NCBI GenBank assembly: GCA_026874595.1
Contig: CM049306.1
Span: forward strand, 76,631,642 to 76,695,641
Direction of reading: 5' to 3'
Length of the DNA stretch: 64,000 bases
Source of the DNA: Sipunculus nudus
Lineage: Eukaryota; Annelida; Sipuncula; Golfingiida; Sipunculidae
This document shows positions 60,541 through 64,000 of this stretch, piece after piece. The position numbers were made by a program, and so were the translations under genes. Numbering within the stretch: the first letter of the stretch is position 1; each line of letters starts with the position of its first letter. The notes below the pieces were generated by a model. That model searched no databases, had not been told where the DNA came from, and saw only the letters and a program-made list of their open reading frames with translations.

Positions 60541-63500
60541 TCTATAGCATATCCATTAATATCTATATAAATACATATTCAGTATTTTGCTATGTCGTTG
60601 TTTATTCTATCCGTGTATATCTTGAATATAAATTATTACGATTCTAAAACATGTAACATTCTCCGAGTCGGGGCACCAGAATACATTTTCATACACTTAT
60701 TACGGTGGGAGTGTGTAATAACCTTTCAATTTAATCAATGTGTTTTTCATTTACCTGGTCGCGGTCGTCTGGGGTTAACCCAGTCGGCGCGAAGTATCAG
60801 TTATAGAAAACATACGGAAGAAATCTAGACCTCGTGTATCATTAGGACCTGGTATGATCACCACGTGCCGTAACGTGCCCGTCATTGTTCAAGCGCCCAC
60901 CTTATTCCGGCTGATTACCACCGTTCATGACATTCAATGCGGCTCGGGCCTACAGAACTGAGCAGACGACAGTCTTCCTCTCAGCATGTAACCGGAGCGT
61001 AGTAATAAGGCTCGGTTCACAGATGAGGCTTCCAGACTAACATCCATTTTTAACAGCCTGATAAATGGAGAAAAACATGTGGTCTGGACAGGTGCATGTG
61101 CGCGCGAGCCATCCTGGCTTCCACTGTGAGCGATTTACGGTTCTTTCACATCGCCTGGACTGTCATTGGTTCGTTAGTTACGCCGGCCTGTCATGCAGCA
61201 AATCGGCGGGACTACTCGATGCTTGCCAACAATGTTCAACGGGTAGTTAGTCATGGCAGGCCGCAGTCAAAAGTCACTCGCCGGGCCTTTCTGCTTCTTA
61301 GACCACCATTCCATACATCCAAAACACCATTTATCATGTCTTTATTTGTATTCGTGTTGTACATACCCGTAACCTTTACCATTATAATGTCTGAGTGGTC
61401 TTGTCACAGGCAAGATAAGATTTGTGGACCAGAACGCTTGAAGGATTCTCCACCATAAACAAGGAGTAGTCATATCATTTGCAAACATTACTGACTGCAA
61501 AATCCTTTGACGGATTAAATATTCTTGTTTATATACCTCTGTAGGTCTTTTTTTTCTAGATTTTGAGAAGCACATGCAGTTCATTTTCTTAAGCGTTTCA
61601 TGTATGTGAATAATTTTATATAGTATATAGTACATGGTATACAAGGACGGTGTTATGGTAGCATACAGGTAAGCCGTGTGGATGCATGTTTGATTTTTAC
61701 CATTAAAATTCTCTTTTATAGATTTGGTCCCATATATATGATAAAGATATACCATTATATTGAAGGTCAATTCAGGTAAACTTGAATCATAATGAAATGA
61801 TATGAAGCTATTCTTCAGCTGTAAAATGATATAACTAAAGAACATTGATATTTTTGTGTATTTCCAGTATGTTTTTTAACAGATGTGTGAATAGATTACC
61901 ATGGAATCACTTAAAATATGGACAATTCTTCAGAAGTTTTTTTTTTCTGTAGTTCCATATATATCTTTGGTAATTAAGATTGTACTATAACTTATGAACT
62001 TTGTTGAAGATTTAGCCTCTTAAATTCACATTTACATTTTTAGTTTAAACTGAAGCAGTCCTTAAAGAGAAATTTTTAAGTCACTTTCAATGTGTTTGAA
62101 CATTTGAATAAAAAAAATACTTGTTCCATATACGTTCCGCGACAATGGACTTATTTTCGGTGTACTTAAGTGTGTGGGACGATTGTGCATCGGACGAATT
62201 TATCTAAGTATTATAAAACCTCATTCTGGCATCCCAAGGACGAATGACATCACATGACGTCATCGACTGTCCATCTCTGCCCCCTCCAGTAGGATTCAAT
62301 CATATATTGTTCCCACAGTGACCCCGCCGATTTGAGAACAAATAATTTTAATATACACATCATTTTGAGTGATTTTTCGTGGTTTCTAAATTGCGTGCAG
62401 GCTACCATGCACCGATAACAGCCGAACTGCCTTCGGCAATGACCGGAATACCTGCGTACACAGACACCACCTGACACAGAAACTTCAAGGAAGGTTTAAG
62501 GACTATTGTACATGCACATGAGTAACCCCTGCTGTCGGTGACGGATTTAAGAATGTTTGGCCTGGCATTTGACCCAATATCTGACCCATATGAATGGTCA
62601 GTAAATGTGAAAACAAGTGTCTCCACTGCAGATCCCTTTTTCACTCAAGTCTTATGTGAGCAAGCAAAATGGTTAATCTCACAATTCATCCAGGTAATCC
62701 TTTTGCCTAATGGTGAAATGACCGCAGCAAGTGTCGCTGCACTATCACCTAGCATTTACATCTTATATCAACAATTCTGGAAACAGCTGTATATATCACG
62801 TTACTTTCCTAGAAAGCACGTGTTTAAGTTCTGTTTATATTTACAATACCCCGTCATGCAAAATAGATCCACTGGTTTATCAATATACAAAAACCTTTGG
62901 TTCCGCTTCTGCAACTAACGAGGTATGCATATGACCGTTTCTTTTTCTTTATATAGGAACAGCTTCCTTGCCTTAAAACATACTCCGAATTTACCTTTCA
63001 TTTATTCCTGACATCAATCTATCCTTTACAGGTCAAACATAAAATAATATATGTACCCAGTCAAAGATTTTCGAAAATCTGATGCCCTCGCGTCCCATTC
63101 CGGTTCGCAAATGCAAACGTCCTCACTGCCCAGGTCTTCAATGTAAACACGTATGAATTTCTTGCCATAAGCATGGCGCCACAAAATAAGTGTAAACATA
63201 TTTGTACATATCTTTTAATCCCATTGCACGTAAATCTATATTTTGTTTTAACTTTTAAGTGAGCCAACATACTTCAGCTCTCATTTAATACCCCCCCCCC
63301 CCCCATTCCCGATAAAATATTTCCGGTTACCGGGTTTATCAGCTAGTATATATGATATACATATACAGTTGTGGCATGTATATACCGCATGTTTATATGA
63401 ATAAAACACACAACCGTTCGGACATTTCTACTCTTGGTTAACCACATCTGACGATCGGGGAGTAGGATCAACAAGGGCGAGAAAACAATTACAATTCACA

Positions 63501-64000
63501 TCTGTACATTTAAGGTTTTTTGTGAACTCACTGACTTTTTTAAAGTCACATATAGCCGGACATAAAGGCACGCAGGTGGCAGGTAAACCGGCGGGAACAA
63601 TGAGATTAGATTCAATTGACTGGGGGCCACTGTTCGTGCCAGGTCGGTATTATGGGAATGACCTAACGGGCTACACATGGGCCGTCAAAAAGCTTCCTTG
63701 ACAAAATTTCCTGAGTACTGTTTATTATTACATCCTATGTCACAGAGCTTGATTGATGTTAGCCGCAGGTAGGGCAGGTTCGCCGTGCGCGACCATCGTG
63801 ATCTGAATAGTGAAATATAGCCAGGAAAACCTTTCATGAATTATGTATTACATCAATCCATTACTGTAAAATACCGGTGGGTGGCCATAGGTGCATATAG
63901 GTAGTCCCGTATCTGGCCTAATTGAATTATCCTTATTTCTCTCTCTCTCTTTGCATGGCTGGCATAATAAAGTAATACCCTGTAGACACAAAGCTGGGAA

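Larger units (their letters stand above)
57696..63999. other. Mostly intergenic sequence to the right edge
   Basis: Apart from the candidate exon at 59984, no supported gene. GA repeat at 58092-58173, TA run at 60482-60540, C run at about 63291-63303. A perfect TGACGTCA lies at about 62256. An NRF1-like GCATGCGCATGC is at about 57906 with a TATATAATA behind it. Frames of up to 167 codons (for example minus 61342-61845, plus 62538-62918) have no recognised family. Confidence 0.5.

Noticed and set aside
61342-61845. 167-codon minus-strand frame, the second longest of the window
   Set aside because: AT-rich with I/Y/N/K-biased composition as expected of chance frames in AT-rich DNA; no domain seen.
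62538-62918. 126-codon plus-strand frame with CAG|GTAATC inside
   Set aside because: The first 50 residues look protein-like but there is no family match, and the upstream AG lacks a good pyrimidine tract.

Overview
This is nuclear DNA from an animal, most likely a marine invertebrate; a mollusc or other lophotrochozoan is my inference. Genes are split by GT-AG introns. The landscape is AT-rich and full of long TA, TC/GA and ATT microsatellites, poly-G/C runs and small DNA transposons. No bacterial operon, phage, CRISPR array or rRNA is visible.

The one gene I can identify firmly is on the minus strand at the left end (1393-11181): the first four coding exons of a MXD/MXI1 (Mad) family bHLH-zipper repressor. 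Exon 1 carries a Sin3-interaction-like helix. Exon 2 holds the conserved EHGYAS block and a basic stretch. Exon 3 is a 30-base microexon with the DNA-contacting basic region. Exon 4 holds the helix-loop-helix. The leucine zipper and C-terminus are not in the window and should lie to the left of position 1. A possible alternative first exon (10145-10185), overlapping a YY1-like site, is in phase with exon 3 and would give a protein without the Sin3-interaction helix. CpG dinucleotides are scarce over the gene body and become common near 10.1 kb, where the promoter zone starts.

Right of about 11.3 kb the window is mostly intergenic. 12-18 kb: microsatellites and poly-G/C tracts. 18.6-20.2 kb: a 54-bp minisatellite with an ordered set of 46-bp short units. 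22.3-23.1 kb: a degenerate 130-180 bp tandem repeat. 29.67-31.59 kb: a hAT-type non-autonomous transposon with an 8-bp target duplication. 33.27-33.39 kb: a long hairpin. 33.7-34.05 and 56.7-57.1 kb: two inverted copies of one roughly 350-bp module. 39.7 kb: a pogo/Tigger-like MITE. 45.0 and 51.8 kb: RTE-like LINE tails. 48.2 kb: a possible stray exon. 49.5-50.05 kb: a short-motif array just upstream of a TATA box and candidate first exon at 50.2-50.47 kb. 54.70-55.06 kb: a PIF/Harbinger-like MITE.

Apart from the Mad gene, no set of genes here can be seen to work together. The reported small reading frames are mostly products of microsatellites or the minisatellite. I see no new multi-gene system. 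The most useful leads are the alternative exon of the Mad gene, the structured minisatellite, the hAT element and the repeated 350-bp module.
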